Source: Candidatus Bathyarchaeota archaeon (GTDB taxonomy: Archaea; Thermoproteota; CALKCG01; B24). From it: a stretch of DNA of 64,000 bases. This document shows positions 63,051-64,000 of this stretch, in pieces. Both the position numbers and the translations under genes were made by a program. Under the pieces are notes generated by a model. That model saw nothing but the letters and a program-made list of their open reading frames with translations, was not told where the DNA came from and did not search any database. Positions within the stretch are counted from its first letter, which is position 1; each line of letters begins with the position of its first letter. Location of the stretch: NCBI GenBank assembly GCA_018396755.1, contig JAGTQM010000001.1:110995-174994 (forward strand). The letters are read 5' to 3'.

Positions 63051-64000
63051 CTAAGTAATGATATGTATGGGTTCATTACTTAGTTCTTCCCTCTCGATTA
63101 ATTCATTGAGGGTTTTCGGGGTGAACCCTGCTCCCCACATTTGAAGGTTTAAGACTGCTACAACGTCTCTATCCATTAATAGACCGCATTCTCCGCATTT
63201 CATAGACCTACCCTCATAGGAAGCCATGCTTCCTGAGCAGAGGGGGCAGGTCTTAGAGCTATTCTTCGGATTAACATACTTCACGTCTAATCCAAACCAT
63301 TTAAGCTTGTATTCGAGCATGGACTGGAAATTCCTAGCATTCCACTTCGAAAGCTTTCTATTCATAGCTTTAGATCCGTTGAGGATTCGTTTCTTTATCC
63401 CCTTCAGGTTTTCGAATATTGCTCCATGGTTCTTCTCTCTGAGCTTTCTCGCTATTTGCATGGTTAATTTATGCATGAAGTCTTTAGCTCTATTCTCTTC
63501 ACGTCTAGAGTATTTCTTGAGAAGTCTTCTGGAAGCCTTCGGTTTAAGCTTCGCTAGCTTTTGAATCTTCCGTCTTTTAATCTCATAAGTTCTATGGATG
63601 TGGTAGAGCTTCCTCAAGTCATAGACCTTCACCTTTCCATCTACTAGCGCTGTTACGTTCGTCAGGTTCACGTCGAACGAAGACCACTTTTCAGCTTTAG
63701 GTTCGACATCCTTCTTTACTGTAATTATCAGCTCCTTCTCAGTCAAAAGCAAACATCCAACTCTTTCGAAGTCTTTCGGAATCCACGAATACTTCGCTAA
63801 GTCAACTGTTAAGTATCTCTTGTTAGGCTCAACGCTTATCTTTAAAATACCGTTTCTAAAGCTGAAAAGAGTATTCTTAATGTAGACTGTTCTTTTTATT
63901 ATCTCAGGCTTTCCATTTGCTCTTCCTCTGTTGTAGAGTGTTATCCATCCCTTGACTAGCCCTATGACAGAGTTTACAGCTGAATCGACGTAGTGTTTGG
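63051..64000 (-). mobile_element. tnpB: TnpB (IS200/IS605-type RNA-guided nuclease), runs off the right edge
   Basis: C-terminal 316 codons of TnpB; the N-terminus lies outside the window. The frame is open from the edge (IGLVKGWITLYNRGRANGKP, IKNTLFSFRNGILKISVEPN) through the RuvC-I region SSFDVNLTNVTALVDGKV, RuvC-II AIFENLKGIKKRIL, the zinc finger CPLCSGSMASYEGRSMKCGE and RuvC-III MDRDVVAVLNLQMWGAGF. All three acidic residues are intact, so it may be active. The 3' end abuts a methyltransferase gene with only 23 bases between, leaving little room for a normal right end or guide RNA beyond the gene. Confidence 0.92.

Noticed and set aside
1..64000. CRISPR arrays or rRNA genes
   Set aside because: No regularly spaced repeats and no rRNA sequence were seen on reading.

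Overview
The window is archaeal and chromosomal. It carries PolD large subunit, archaeal EF-2, Nop5, two Sm-like proteins, archaeosine tRNA-guanine transglycosylase, GGGP synthase, S8e, L37e, Elf1, archease, EndoQ, Ogg2-type glycosylase and an intron-containing tRNA-Lys. EF-2, PolD, Elf1 and the split tRNA fit a Thermoproteota-type (TACK) lineage of the Bathyarchaeia/Brockarchaeota kind better than a Euryarchaeote. That placement is inferred from protein recognition alone. The carbon genes point to an anaerobe using tetrahydromethanopterin, F420, tungsten/molybdenum and carbohydrates.

Layout. 1-5.5 kb: a 6-phospho-3-hexuloisomerase-like gene; an EF-2 gene whose 5' end is interrupted by a 24-nt hairpin and a frame change; a VapBC module with a palindrome over its start; and a decayed DUF6785-type membrane protein gene. 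5.7-17.4 kb: class II HMG-CoA reductase, a formylmethanofuran dehydrogenase operon (fwdDBAC), DUF488, a restriction-endonuclease-fold protein, an Lrp regulator, methanogen-type (class 2) seryl-tRNA synthetase, cofE, an MptN-like ligase and tRNA-Lys(UUU). 17.8-28.3 kb: a Ddl-like ATP-grasp protein, an acetyltransferase, an ECF S component behind a perfect 30-bp palindrome, DJ-1/PfpI, a URO-D family protein, a free-standing pyruvate kinase C-terminal domain, S8e, divergent larC and larB, and a ferredoxin plus tungsten aldehyde oxidoreductase co-directional with larB.

28.3-45 kb is an informational block: Ogg2, SfsA, TRAM, a secreted membrane-anchored protein, PolD-DP2, GGGP synthase, Elf1, SmAP3-like, PAC2, TgtA, split EndoQ, Nudix, LSm, L37e, Nop5 and archease. 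45-54.7 kb is a sugar/C1 accessory block: PGI/PMI, two URO-D family proteins, an MFS carrier, a DUF4832-like glycosidase-fold protein, an Fgd-like F420 oxidoreductase, a sugar isomerase plus a PGDH_C dehydrogenase, and an isochorismatase-family pseudogene. 54.7-62.3 kb is an alpha-glucan/hexose block: a winged-helix regulator with a DUF5752-like domain, galT, two GT4 glycosyltransferases, a GH57 enzyme carrying the same DUF5752-like domain, and an NDP-sugar pyrophosphorylase without a normal start codon. The right edge holds a methyltransferase and a TnpB gene that runs off the window.

How the genes work together: Fwd, CofE, MptN-like and the Fgd-like enzyme imply C1 chemistry on methanofuran/H4MPT plus F420 redox. 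PHI-like and PGI/PMI fit ribulose-monophosphate sugar interconversion. The 55-62 kb genes could store and mobilise glucan. The most unusual signals are the EF-2 interruption, the shared DUF5752-like domain and the 30-bp palindrome.
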